A stretch of 27,707 bases of DNA from Bacteroidales bacterium. Its GTDB lineage: Bacteria > Bacteroidota > Bacteroidia > Bacteroidales > Lentimicrobiaceae. Below are positions 1-7,816 of this stretch, one piece after another (within the stretch, counting starts at the first letter, position 1; each line of letters starts with the position of its first letter). The stretch spans positions 1 through 27,707 of the forward strand of contig JALHHH010000037.1 in NCBI GenBank assembly GCA_022837485.1. The letters run 5' to 3'. Below the pieces are notes generated by a model. The model was not told the DNA's origin. It worked only from the letters and a program-made list of their open reading frames with translations, and searched no databases. A program made the translations under genes and the position numbers.

Positions 1-1
1 G

Positions 2-466
2 GTAAAGAAAACGGATACGGCTGCCATACTTCGCGATGAGGATTTCGCTGTTGAAATCATCGAACGGCATATGGAATCGAGCAAAATTAATATCAAGAAT
101 GCACAGGTAATAATCGCTGGTGGATATGGTGTTGGTTCACGCGAAAATTTTCAATTGCTTTACGACCTTGCCGACGTCTTGGGCGCCCAGGTTGGAGCTT
201 CCCGCGCCGCAGTGGATGCCGGTTTTTCCGAACACGAACGTCAGATCGGACAGACCGGTGTTACCGTAAGGCCCAAGCTTTACATTGCATGCGGCATCTC
301 CGGAGCGGTTCAGCATCGCGCCGGAATGGATCAGTCTGCACAGATCATTTCCATTAATACCGATCCGAATGCCCCTATAAATCATATTGCCGATTATACC
401 ATTATCGGCAGCATCACGGATGTGATCCCTAAAATGATCCGGTATTACAAAGCAAATTCGAAATAA
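2..466 (+). CDS. etfA: Electron transfer flavoprotein alpha subunit, C-terminal part (5' end outside window)
   Basis: This is the C-terminal 154 residues of an ETF alpha subunit; the frame is open from base 2, so the gene starts before the window. ETF alpha carries the FAD that accepts electrons from acyl-CoA dehydrogenases. The visible part is the FAD-binding domain: a GGYGVGS stretch, VGASRAAVDAGF, QIGQTG, the GISGAVQHRAGM segment and the INTDPNAPI / ADY end, all characteristic of this family. An internal ATG at 71 exists, but starting there would remove conserved sequence. It ends 43 bp before an acyl-CoA dehydrogenase on the same strand, so the two are probably co-transcribed; etfB would be expected just upstream, outside the window. 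Nothing abnormal is seen. Confidence 0.95.
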   Translation, partial: VKKTDTAAILRDEDFAVEIIERHMESSKINIKNAQVIIAGGYGVGSRENFQLLYDLADVLGAQVGASRAAVDAGFSEHERQIGQTGVTVRPKLYIACGISGAVQHRAGMDQSAQIISINTDPNAPINHIADYTIIGSITDVIPKMIRYYKANSK

Positions 467-509
467 CCCCTGAGGTTATCTTCACTAATCAAACGCAACA
501 CAAAAGAAA

Positions 510-2216
510 ATGGATAATTTTTATACCGACAACGAACATCTGAAATTTCACCTGAACCATCCTTTGATGGAAAAGATCGTGAAACTTAAGGAGAAAAATT
601 ACACCGAAAAGGAAAAGCACGATTACGCTCCGCTTGATCTTGAAGATGCACTCGATAGCTACGATAAAGTGCTGGAAATCATTGGGGAGATCTCTGGAGA
701 TATTATAGCACCAAACGCTGAAAGCGTGGACCACGAGGGTCCGCAGCTGATTGACAACGAGGTTGTTTATGCCCGTGGAACGCAGGAAAACCACGATGCC
801 CTTGTAAAAGCCGGGATGATCGGAATGTCGCTGCCACGCGAATACGGCGGACTGAACTTCCCGATTGTTCCGTACGTAATGTCGGCTGAGATCGTATCGC
901 GCGCCGATGCCGGATTTGCCAATATCTGGGGACTTCAGGATTGTGCTGAGACCATCCATGAGTTCGGATCGGATGAGATTAAGAATGAATATCTTCCGCG
1001 TTTTAACCAGGGTGCAACTGCAGCCATGGATCTTACCGAACCCGATGCCGGATCCGATCTTCAGGCCGTACAGCTGAAGGCTACCTTCGATCAGGCAAGC
1101 GGAACCTGGTATCTCGATGGAGTGAAACGTTTTATCACTAACGGCGATGCCGATATTTCGCTGGTACTTGCGCGTTCTGAAGCCAATACCACCGATGCCC
1201 GCGGTCTCTCCCTCTTTGTTTACGATCGCAAGCACAAGGCCGTAAAAATCCGCAGAATAGAGAATAAGCTCGGAATCAAAGGTTCACCAACCTGTGAGCT
1301 GGTTTTCAAAAATGCACCGGCCAAGCTGGTAGGCGATACCAAAATGGGATTGATCAAATACGTGATGTCGCTTATGAACTCAGCCCGCCTGGGTGTCGGA
1401 GCCCAATCGGTTGGCATCGCCGAAGCCGCCTGGCGCGAAGCCCTGAAGTATGCCCGCGAACGCGAGCAGTTTGGTAAGGCCATCATTCAATACCCCGCGG
1501 TGTACGAATTAATCACCAACATGAAGGTGAAAACCGACGCCATCCGCACACTGCTTTATGAAACCGCCCGATACGTGGATATTTATAAAGCATATGTTTT
1601 TGCAGGTCATGAGCGCAAACTGGAACCCGCCGAGCGGGATGAGTACAAGCACTATCTTAAACTTGCCGATGTTTTTACTCCTCTGCTGAAGCTTTTTTCA
1701 AGCGAATACTGCAACCAGATTGCCTACGATGCCATTCAGATACACGGAGGAACCGGATATATGAAAGATTTTCCGGTTGAGCGCATCTACCGCGATGCCC
1801 GTATCACCACGATTTACGAAGGCACATCACAACTTCAGGTGGTTGCCGCCATCCGTGGAGTTACCAACGGTGCATACCTCAAGGCAATGCATGGTTTTGC
1901 CGAGATAACCGTACGTCCTGAACTCGAATACATGAAATCGGTTCTCGAAAAAATGACCGATCAGTACGGAAAAACGGTTGAAAAAGTAACCGAACATGAA
2001 GATAACGAGTATCTCGACTACCATGCCCGCAGGCTGGTTGAAATGGCAGGCCATATTATCATGGGATACCTGCTGCTTCTCGATGCCAACCGCTCGGAGG
2101 TTTATACCAAATCCGCCGATATTTTCATCAGAAAAGCAAGAGCCGAAAATATAGCCATCGTTGGCTTTATCAACCAAAGTCACCCCAAAGACCTTGGCGC
2201 CTTTAAACAGGTGTAA
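510..2216 (+). CDS. Acyl-CoA dehydrogenase
   Basis: FAD-dependent acyl-CoA dehydrogenase of 568 aa, which would oxidise an acyl-CoA to the 2-enoyl-CoA and pass electrons to the ETF encoded immediately upstream. The N-terminal helical domain is followed by the middle beta domain (AAMDLTEPDAGSDLQ, then FITNGDADI) and the C-terminal helical domain (ARLGVGAQSVGIAEAA, REREQFGK). The IHGGTGYMKDFPVERIYRDA segment leads to TIYEGTSQ, whose Glu is the catalytic base in most of the family. It is longer than the usual 380-400 aa because of an extra C-terminal helical stretch of about 130 residues, as in the larger ACAD subfamily. The ATG at 510 is preceded by an A-rich tract with no Shine-Dalgarno sequence. 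Substrate chain length or branching cannot be read from the sequence. Confidence 0.95.
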   Translation: MDNFYTDNEHLKFHLNHPLMEKIVKLKEKNYTEKEKHDYAPLDLEDALDSYDKVLEIIGEISGDIIAPNAESVDHEGPQLIDNEVVYARGTQENHDALVKAGMIGMSLPREYGGLNFPIVPYVMSAEIVSRADAGFANIWGLQDCAETIHEFGSDEIKNEYLPRFNQGATAAMDLTEPDAGSDLQAVQLKATFDQASGTWYLDGVKRFITNGDADISLVLARSEANTTDARGLSLFVYDRKHKAVKIRRIENKLGIKGSPTCELVFKNAPAKLVGDTKMGLIKYVMSLMNSARLGVGAQSVGIAEAAWREALKYAREREQFGKAIIQYPAVYELITNMKVKTDAIRTLLYETARYVDIYKAYVFAGHERKLEPAERDEYKHYLKLADVFTPLLKLFSSEYCNQIAYDAIQIHGGTGYMKDFPVERIYRDARITTIYEGTSQLQVVAAIRGVTNGAYLKAMHGFAEITVRPELEYMKSVLEKMTDQYGKTVEKVTEHEDNEYLDYHARRLVEMAGHIIMGYLLLLDANRSEVYTKSADIFIRKARAENIAIVGFINQSHPKDLGAFKQV

Positions 2217-2246
2217 ATCCGGGGATTAACCTTTATCACTGCTTGC

Positions 2247-2274
2247 AAAGCCGCTGCCATAAACAGCGGCTTTT
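2247..2274 (+). terminator. Rho-independent terminator of the etfA-acyl-CoA dehydrogenase unit
   Basis: AAAGCCGCTG (2247-2256) pairs perfectly with CAGCGGCTTT (2264-2273) across a 7-nt loop and runs into a short T tract. It lies 30 bp after the acyl-CoA dehydrogenase stop codon. Confidence 0.85.
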
Positions 2275-2333
2275 CTGATTGCTTCGGTCAGTTTTCCGCA
2301 CTGCTGAATAACAGAATCCTTCATGAGCCCTAA

Positions 2334-2370
2334 AAAAAGCCCGAACATAACGTCTTTGTTCGGGCTTTTT
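2334..2370. terminator. Terminator, probably bidirectional, serving mainly the E1 gene
   Basis: A perfect 14-bp stem, AAAAAGCCCGAACA (2334-2347) with TGTTCGGGCTTTTT (2357-2370), has a 9-nt loop and A/T runs on both outer sides. It lies 20 bp beyond the stop codon of the minus-strand E1 gene and would also stop read-through from the plus strand. Confidence 0.88.
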
Positions 2371-2389
2371 CTGAGTTAATCCGGATATT

Positions 2390-4819
2390 TTAAAAGATTT
2401 TGGGGTATTTGCCGGGATTGTAGTCGTGCATGATATTGTAAACTGCATCAAAAACATCTTCGGCATTGGGATTGGAGAAGTAATCGCCGTCGGTGCTGTA
2501 GGCCGCGCGATGCGCCTGACCGGTAACGGTACGGGGAGCGGCATCCAGGTAACGGTAGCCTTCCTGCTCCTCAAGCACCTTTTGCATCATGTAAGCGGTA
2601 GCTCCACCGGGAACATCCTCATCAAAGAAAACAATTTTATTGGTTTTACGCAGCGATTTTACAATATCGTGGTTCAGGTCAAATGGTACGAGCGATTGAA
2701 CATCAATCAGTTCTACGGAAATTCCAAAGCCTTTCAGCTGATCCGCAGCATCCTGTGCTATTCGAACGCATGAACCATAGGTAACCAGGGTTACATCGGT
2801 CCCCTGCATCAAAACATCCGGATAACCGGGTGCGATGCGGTATTTACCTATGTTGGAAGGCCGCTTCTCGCGAAGTCTGTAACCATTCAGCGGTTCGATA
2901 ATTATTGCCGGCTCATCGCTGGACATCATCATATTGTAGAAGCCGGAGGCACGGGTCATATCTCTTGGAACAAGCACGTGAACACCGCGTACGGAATTTA
3001 TTACCATGCTGAGCGGGGATCCCGAATGCCAGATGCCCTCGAGGCGATGCCCCCGCGTACTTATGATCATAGGTGCCTTCTGTCCGCCCTTGGTCCGGTA
3101 CTGGAGGGTAGCCAGATCATCGCTTATTACCTGAAGTCCGTAAAGCAGATAGTCGAAGTACTGAATTTCGGCAATGGGTCTGAATCCTCTCATGGCAAGG
3201 CCAAGACCCTGACCGATAATGGTTGCTTCCCGGATGCCGGTATCAAAAATTCGGTTCTCGCCATACTTCTCCTGCAGACCTTCCCAGGTTTGATTCACTC
3301 CGCCTATTTTTCCAACATCTTCGCCAAAAACAACAAGTTCGGGATACTTTGCCATCAGGGCATCGAAATTATCCCTTAATATCTCACGACCCGGAACCAT
3401 TACCGACTTTTCGTCAAACAAAGGTTCTATAGGTTCTATGTTTCCGACCTTCAGGGCTGACTGACTGTATAAATAGGAGTTATAACGGCCGGCATTGTCG
3501 ATCATCTCGCTTTCAAGCCATTTGGTGACGTTAATTTTGAGTGAGTTGTGCGGGTTGCTGCAGGAGTCGCAAATCAGCCGGAGAACCTTGCGGGCCGAGG
3601 AAATAATATCCTTTCGAATGGGGTCGGCTATCAGCCTTAAATCCTCTTTTATCGATTCAATTTTTTTTGTTTTGGCGCAGTTACAGGTAGTTACGTCCGC
3701 CATCCTCAGAAACTCATCTCGGCGTTTTTTGATTGGAATCAGAAAATTGTCCCATGCTGCCTTGCGGGCTTTTTTTACTATGTCAGCAGCATTTTTTTCA
3801 ATTCCGTCGAGTTCAGCCACCGTTGCCAGACGTTCTGAAATTATCCATTCCCGCATTTTCTTAATACCATCAAATTCAAGTTCCCATTCCAGGCGTTCGG
3901 GCGATTTGTAGCGTTCATGAGAACCACTGGTTGAATGCCCCTGAGGCTGCGTAAGCTCACGGATGTGGAACAGCACGGGAACCTGTTCGTTCCTGCATAT
4001 CTCGGTGCCTTCGCGGTAAATACGAACGAGTTCAGGGTAATCCCAGCCGTTGGCAGTAAATATCCTGTATCCTTCATGCGATTCGTCGGCAGCAAAACCC
4101 TTCAGAATTTCCGAAATATTCTGCTTTGTCGTCTGATATTTATTCGGAACCGATATTCCCCAGCCATCATCCCAAACCGAAATGGCCATTGGAACTTGCA
4201 GAACTCCGGCAGCATTAATGGTTTCAAAGAAATGTCCTTCCGAAGTGGAGGCATCGCCGATAGTGCCGAATGCCACTTCATTTCCTTCGTTGGAAAAACC
4301 TTTCCGGATCGACGTATTACTGGCATTGCGGTATAGCTTTGAAGCAAGAGCCAATCCTAAAAGCCGGGGCATCTGACCGGCAGTAGGGGAGATGTCGGCC
4401 GAGCTGTTCTTCTGAGCAATCAGGTCCTTCCACATTCCATCTTTGTCGAGACTGCGCGTTGCAAAGTGATTGTTCATCACCCGGCCGGCTGTGCCCGGAT
4501 TAAATGTGTCGTCTGTATCACCATATATCTGTGCAAAAAACTCCTCCAATGTCATCATACCGGCTGCCAGCATAAAGGTTTGGTCACGATAGTAACCCGA
4601 TCTCCAGTCGCCTTCCCTGAAAACCTTGGCCATTGCAAGCTGGGGAATCTCCTTTCCGTCTCCGAAAATTCCGAATTTACCCCTGCCATTCAGCACTTCG
4701 CGCCGGCCCATCAAACTTGCCTGCCGGCTCTCAACCGCTATCCGGTAGTCGTTTAATACCTCTTTGCTGTCAAATTTCTGCGTTTTTGTCTTCTTCGATT
4801 TGGTAGATACAGATTTCAT
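2390..4819 (-). CDS. 2-oxoacid dehydrogenase E1 component, fused alpha and beta subunits
   Basis: Thiamine-diphosphate enzyme (809 aa) that decarboxylates a 2-oxoacid (probably branched-chain) and transfers the acyl group to a lipoylated E2. Residues about 50-370 are the E1-alpha domain, with GDASTSEG at 188-195 as the start of the ThDP/Mg site and a SHERYKSPE loop near 300. Residues about 475-809 are the E1-beta transketolase-like domain (VVFGEDVG near 497, DTGIRE, SPLSMVINS) plus the C-terminal domain. A linker of roughly 100 residues with a CNC motif at 379-381 joins them. The open frame extends to 4972, but a candidate promoter at 4933-4965 would start transcription inside that extension, so the ATG at 4819 (MKSVSTK) is preferred. 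No E2 or E3 gene is adjacent. The substrate assignment is inference. Confidence 0.93.
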   Translation of the reverse strand: MKSVSTKSKKTKTQKFDSKEVLNDYRIAVESRQASLMGRREVLNGRGKFGIFGDGKEIPQLAMAKVFREGDWRSGYYRDQTFMLAAGMMTLEEFFAQIYGDTDDTFNPGTAGRVMNNHFATRSLDKDGMWKDLIAQKNSSADISPTAGQMPRLLGLALASKLYRNASNTSIRKGFSNEGNEVAFGTIGDASTSEGHFFETINAAGVLQVPMAISVWDDGWGISVPNKYQTTKQNISEILKGFAADESHEGYRIFTANGWDYPELVRIYREGTEICRNEQVPVLFHIRELTQPQGHSTSGSHERYKSPERLEWELEFDGIKKMREWIISERLATVAELDGIEKNAADIVKKARKAAWDNFLIPIKKRRDEFLRMADVTTCNCAKTKKIESIKEDLRLIADPIRKDIISSARKVLRLICDSCSNPHNSLKINVTKWLESEMIDNAGRYNSYLYSQSALKVGNIEPIEPLFDEKSVMVPGREILRDNFDALMAKYPELVVFGEDVGKIGGVNQTWEGLQEKYGENRIFDTGIREATIIGQGLGLAMRGFRPIAEIQYFDYLLYGLQVISDDLATLQYRTKGGQKAPMIISTRGHRLEGIWHSGSPLSMVINSVRGVHVLVPRDMTRASGFYNMMMSSDEPAIIIEPLNGYRLREKRPSNIGKYRIAPGYPDVLMQGTDVTLVTYGSCVRIAQDAADQLKGFGISVELIDVQSLVPFDLNHDIVKSLRKTNKIVFFDEDVPGGATAYMMQKVLEEQEGYRYLDAAPRTVTGQAHRAAYSTDGDYFSNPNAEDVFDAVYNIMHDYNPGKYPKIF

Positions 4820-4932
4820 AATCTTTTTCTTTTCTGCGGTAACTATAGTCGTTGCGCTTGTCTTAACAAATATCGCAATTATTGGTTCAGAAGCATGCGT
4901 TAAAAGAAATTTACCATTTACGGCAGGGCTGG

Positions 4933-4965
4933 CAAAGGTATCTTCAAATCCGTTTGTATTCCGAA
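4933..4965 (-). promoter_or_regulatory. Candidate Bacteroidota promoter of the E1 gene
   Basis: On the minus strand TACCTTTG (plus-strand 4933-4940) matches the -7 consensus TAnnTTTG exactly. TTCG (4962-4965), 21 bp upstream, is an imperfect -33 box. Transcription would begin near 4926 and give a leader of about 107 nt before the ATG at 4819. This argues against the longer reading frame starting at 4972. Confidence 0.5.
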
Positions 4966-5073
4966 AACCCATTTAATATCTAACACAGGCAAGCAAAGGG
5001 AAGGTAGATATAAAATGGACAGGATCTGCCATACTACATAGCAGATAGCTGGCATCCATAAAGATTTAAACTT

Positions 5074-5868
5074 TTACGGCTGCAGTTGCCGGAATTCCTT
5101 ATTCAGGCTGTTCAGCCGCTTCCATTCTTTTCCGCAACGATCGAGCATTCCTGCGAGAATATAATGTGGCGTGGTCTGTAAACTGGTTTTGTCAATGGCA
5201 CAAAAACGGATCAAATCGTCCACATCCTCATCGGTTTCGCATCCGTAGCGAAGCTTAAGCATTTCGAACGGAAAAATATCAAGTATGGAATTTCTCAAAT
5301 CAACGACGGCCAGAATGGCATTCATCTTTTTTCTCTGCCTGGCCTCTTTCGAAAAGTTGTCGTATAGCAGGCTGAAGGGTCCGGGAAGCAGCAATCCGCC
5401 TTCAGGGTTTGAATACTTGCTGCGGTATGGTCCTGTGGGTATATGAAGCTTTTTGATCAGATTTTCTTCGGGTGCTTTCATCGCAACGAATTCCTGCCTG
5501 AATTCGGCATAGGTGGCTGGATACGGCCTGATTATAGGCCCGCTGATCTCCAGGGTGTCGGTGAGCAGTGTGATTTTTATACTGTAATTCAGTCCTTTCA
5601 GATTGGCAGGAATACTATAGAAAAACGGTTTATAACCGACCATACTGATGCGCATGGTATCCTTCTGAGCCAGGATCAGTGTAAACTTACCGTTATAATC
5701 CGTAAACGTTCCATACCTGCGCTTAACATTCATCGCATGAGCACCGGGAAGGGTTTCTCCCTTCAGGTTGTACACAGTACCCTGAATAAGAACATAGCCC
5801 TGTGCACGTATCTCAGGAGCAACCAGATGAAAAATTACGATCAGTAAAACAGGTAAATAATGCAGCAT
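5074..5868 (-). CDS. Exported protein with carboxypeptidase-like regulatory (CarboxypepD_reg-like) domain
   Basis: 264 aa with a clear N-terminal signal peptide (hydrophobic core LPVLLIVIFHLVAPEI, likely cleavage after RAQ). Residues about 28-90 form a CarboxypepD_reg-like beta-sandwich domain: the pattern is GTVYNLKGETLPGAHAMN, then GTFTDYNGKFTL, then ISMVGYKPF, as found at the N-terminus of many TonB-dependent receptors and in small periplasmic proteins of Bacteroidota. The remaining 170 residues are unrecognised and rich in charged and aromatic residues. There is no receptor barrel, so this is a stand-alone member. It lies 254 bp upstream of the E1 gene on the same strand, and E1 seems to have its own promoter. 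Its function is unknown; binding in the periplasm or at the outer membrane is possible. Confidence 0.8.
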   Translation of the reverse strand: MLHYLPVLLIVIFHLVAPEIRAQGYVLIQGTVYNLKGETLPGAHAMNVKRRYGTFTDYNGKFTLILAQKDTMRISMVGYKPFFYSIPANLKGLNYSIKITLLTDTLEISGPIIRPYPATYAEFRQEFVAMKAPEENLIKKLHIPTGPYRSKYSNPEGGLLLPGPFSLLYDNFSKEARQRKKMNAILAVVDLRNSILDIFPFEMLKLRYGCETDEDVDDLIRFCAIDKTSLQTTPHYILAGMLDRCGKEWKRLNSLNKEFRQLQP

Positions 5869-6043
5869 ACGTTCAGGCGTAGAACAGTTTCAGTTATTAT
5901 GAATTTGCATTACCAGTTATTGAAGCGCTGCTAAGGCTTCCGTTAACAAATGTAAAGATACTTTATCGCCCAGTTAATGAATGTTAAGATTAAACTTCGC
6001 CCCCCCTTCAGGTGCAAAAAAATGTTAAAATATAAAGTTCAAT

Positions 6044-6085
6044 TGTTTAATCCTGTTGAACAAACTTTAAACGAACCTGTTTAAA
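6044..6085. promoter_or_regulatory. Cluster of inverted GTTTAA boxes, candidate operator of yceI
   Basis: TGTTTAA (6044-6050) faces TTGAACA (6056-6062) across 5 bp with one mismatch. TTTAAAC (6066-6072) faces GTTTAAA (6079-6085) across 6 bp perfectly. The TGTTTAA box recurs at 6078-6084, 34 bp after the first, about three helical turns. The cluster sits 46-87 bp before the yceI ATG. No good TAnnTTTG promoter is visible here, so an alternative sigma factor or activator-dependent promoter is possible. Confidence 0.4.
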
Positions 6086-6130
6086 AGACTAATAATCCGA
6101 AACTTTATTAATCCTAAACAAGCAAACAAC

Positions 6131-6790
6131 ATGAAAAATTTTTCTAAAATTCTAAGTCTTATTGTTGTAACAGGTTTATTTGCTGCCTGTGGCGGTCCGC
6201 AGGGCGAGAAAGCCCTTACCGGTGATGCACAGGCAGTTTCTGTTATGAGCGGCGATGTAACACTGAATGCTGATCTTGAAACGTCGATTATTGAGTGGGA
6301 AGGTGCAAAACCCACCGGAACGCACAACGGTACCATCGAATTGACCGAAGGCCAGCTTTTCCTGGATGAAGGAAATGTTGTCGGAGGCAAGTTTGTTATC
6401 GATATGAACAGCATCGTAGTACTCGACCTTACAGATCCCGATATGAACGGAAAGCTCCTTGGCCACCTGAAATCGGCCGATTTTTTCGAAACGGAAACCT
6501 ATCCCACAGCAACTTTTGAGATCACTTCCGTGGAAGCTGTGCAGGGAAATCCCGCTGCAACCCACAACATCACCGGAAATCTCAGCATGAAGGATGTAAC
6601 CAGGAGTGTTACTTTCCCTGCAACGGTTAATGTTTCCGACAATGGTGTAACTGCCACTTCTGCAACTTTCCTTATCGACCGCACCCAGTGGAACGTTCAG
6701 TACGGTTCAAAAACTCTTTTCGCTAACCTGAAAGATGATTTTATCAACGATCAGATGGCACTTACCATTACTTTGAACGCAAAGCCGTAA
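6131..6790 (+). CDS. yceI: YceI-family lipoprotein
   Basis: 219 aa. The N-terminus is a lipoprotein signal with the lipobox LFAAC, Cys at residue 20, so the mature protein should be membrane-anchored. The rest is a YceI lipocalin-like beta barrel, a fold known to bind polyisoprenoid or amphiphilic ligands. Family features are the early SIIEWEGAKPTGTHNGTI segment, GGKFVIDMNSI, LLGHLKSADFF, TYPTATFEITS, ITGNLSMKDVTR and the closing DRTQWNVQYGS. It is monocistronic: divergent from the 5868 gene, with a terminator-like structure downstream. The upstream region carries a repeat cluster suggesting regulated expression. The ligand and the physiological role are not known; family members elsewhere are stress- or isoprenoid-related. 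Confidence 0.93.
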   Translation: MKNFSKILSLIVVTGLFAACGGPQGEKALTGDAQAVSVMSGDVTLNADLETSIIEWEGAKPTGTHNGTIELTEGQLFLDEGNVVGGKFVIDMNSIVVLDLTDPDMNGKLLGHLKSADFFETETYPTATFEITSVEAVQGNPAATHNITGNLSMKDVTRSVTFPATVNVSDNGVTATSATFLIDRTQWNVQYGSKTLFANLKDDFINDQMALTITLNAKP

Positions 6791-6811
6791 AGTAAATACT
6801 GTAAAGAATTA

Positions 6812-6940
6812 AACCCGAAAGTTCTTATCCCGCCTGCACTGCTCATCCAATCGAATAAATACATTGGAGACAGTTATTCGCACGAACGATGTTATCGACG
6901 AAAATGGCAGCCGGCATAAAAAACTTTCGGGTTCTTTTTT
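6812..6940 (+). terminator. Long-looped terminator-like structure after yceI (possible structured 3' RNA)
   Basis: AACCCGAAAGTT (6812-6823) is exactly complementary to AACTTTCGGGTT (6922-6933), which runs into CTTTTTT. The 98-nt interval contains a second hairpin, CGAATAA (6852-6858) with TTATTCG (6874-6880). A 12-bp stem followed by a T run looks like an intrinsic terminator, but the loop is far longer than normal. Confidence 0.5.
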
Positions 6941-7122
6941 GTCCATCTTTATTTCTGCTCACCTTACATTTTTTTTTCGGCAAATTCCCGCGATTAAACC
7001 CAGGCTATCCATTCAGAATAAAGTGCGCCATCTCGAATCCCCAATATCATTCATTTCATAAGAATAAATAGGTCAAGGTTTAGTATAAATATGTAGCGGG
7101 CACCGGCATTATGCTGCAGGGC
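6941..7122. other. Gene-free interval between yceI and glutathione peroxidase
   Basis: This is the rest of the roughly 380-bp gap after yceI. It is AT-rich with a T/A-homopolymer stretch near 6968-6977. Short open frames across it lack family resemblance. I see no convincing gene, tRNA or mobile element. Confidence 0.5.
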
Positions 7123-7150
7123 AAAAAAAAAGCCACCATGCGGTGACTTT
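7123..7150 (-). terminator. Terminator of the glutathione peroxidase gene
   Basis: On the minus strand AAAGTCACC pairs with GGTGGCTTT (plus-strand arms 7142-7150 and 7129-7137) across 4 nt with one G-U pair. An uninterrupted T run follows (plus-strand A tract 7123-7131). It lies 20 bp after the stop codon. Confidence 0.85.
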
Positions 7151-7169
7151 TATCCAGCAGATCAGGTAA

Positions 7170-7709
7170 TTAATTTTCGATCCAGTTCACGATTTTATCC
7201 GATAAAGGGTTTTCGCGGGGCGGAGCAAAATCCACAAGGTCTCCGTTTTCATCGATCATGAATTTCTGGAAATTCCAACTTACTTCAGCATCAAATTTTC
7301 CATTCAAATCTTTGGATGTAAGCCATCTGTATAAAGGGTGAATGTCATTACCCTTGACGGAAATCTTTGACATCATAGGGAATGTAACCCCAAAATTCAA
7401 CTCGCAAAACTCTGCAATCTCCTCATCGGTGCCGGGCTCCTGATTCAGAAAATTATTCGCCGGAAATCCGATAATAACAAAGTCTTTCTCCATATATTTT
7501 TTGTAAAGCGCTTCCAGATCCTTGTATTGCGGAGTTAATCCGCATTTGGATGCCGTATTCACCACCAGAACCTTTTTTCCTTTAAGCTGCGACAAATCAA
7601 ATGCATTTCCATTGATATCGGTAACTGTGAAAGCGTGAAGATTTGTCTGACCATACGAGATAAACCCACTGATTATCGCCATGGTAAAAATCAGAATTAG
7701 TTTTTTCAT
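7170..7709 (-). CDS. Glutathione peroxidase family protein (thiol peroxidase), exported
   Basis: 179 aa. A Sec-type signal peptide (MKKLILIFTMAIISGFISYG) is followed by a complete GPx domain that would reduce hydrogen peroxide or lipid hydroperoxides. Catalytic residues are visible: peroxidatic Cys56 in NTASKCGLTPQY, Gln90 in NQEPG, and Trp145-Asn146 in SWNFQKF. Cys102 in EFCELNFG matches the resolving Cys of thioredoxin-dependent GPx such as yeast Orp1, so thioredoxin rather than glutathione is the more likely reductant (inference). The Cys usually found in FPCNQF is Ala here. The open frame continues upstream to 7823, but the signal peptide begins at the ATG at 7709, which is therefore chosen. 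It is divergent from the membrane protein at 7817. Confidence 0.92.
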   Translation of the reverse strand: MKKLILIFTMAIISGFISYGQTNLHAFTVTDINGNAFDLSQLKGKKVLVVNTASKCGLTPQYKDLEALYKKYMEKDFVIIGFPANNFLNQEPGTDEEIAEFCELNFGVTFPMMSKISVKGNDIHPLYRWLTSKDLNGKFDAEVSWNFQKFMIDENGDLVDFAPPRENPLSDKIVNWIEN

Positions 7710-7816
7710 GTTTCGTAATTTTGTACAGCTTTTAAACATTGCTCCGCAGGCTTTGTTCATGCTCAGGCATGTGGCACAACCATTTATTTTAAGCCTTACA
7801 CGTTTATTCCTTCGCC

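Noticed and set aside
489..1235. 248-codon frame opposite the acyl-CoA dehydrogenase
   Set aside because: It lies wholly antisense to a gene with clear family motifs and its translation resembles no family; codon bias of the real gene explains it.
2978..3379. 133-codon plus-strand frame inside the E1 gene
   Set aside because: Overlaps the conserved E1-beta domain on the other strand and has no recognisable product.
4820..4972. 51-codon N-terminal extension of the E1 frame
   Set aside because: A good -7 promoter box lies inside it, the extension has no E1 similarity, and the Lys-rich N-terminus beginning at 4819 is a more natural start.
6864..7071. Two overlapping 60-65 codon frames after yceI
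   Set aside because: They lie across the long-looped terminator, one begins with TTG, and neither translation has a plausible domain or conserved composition.
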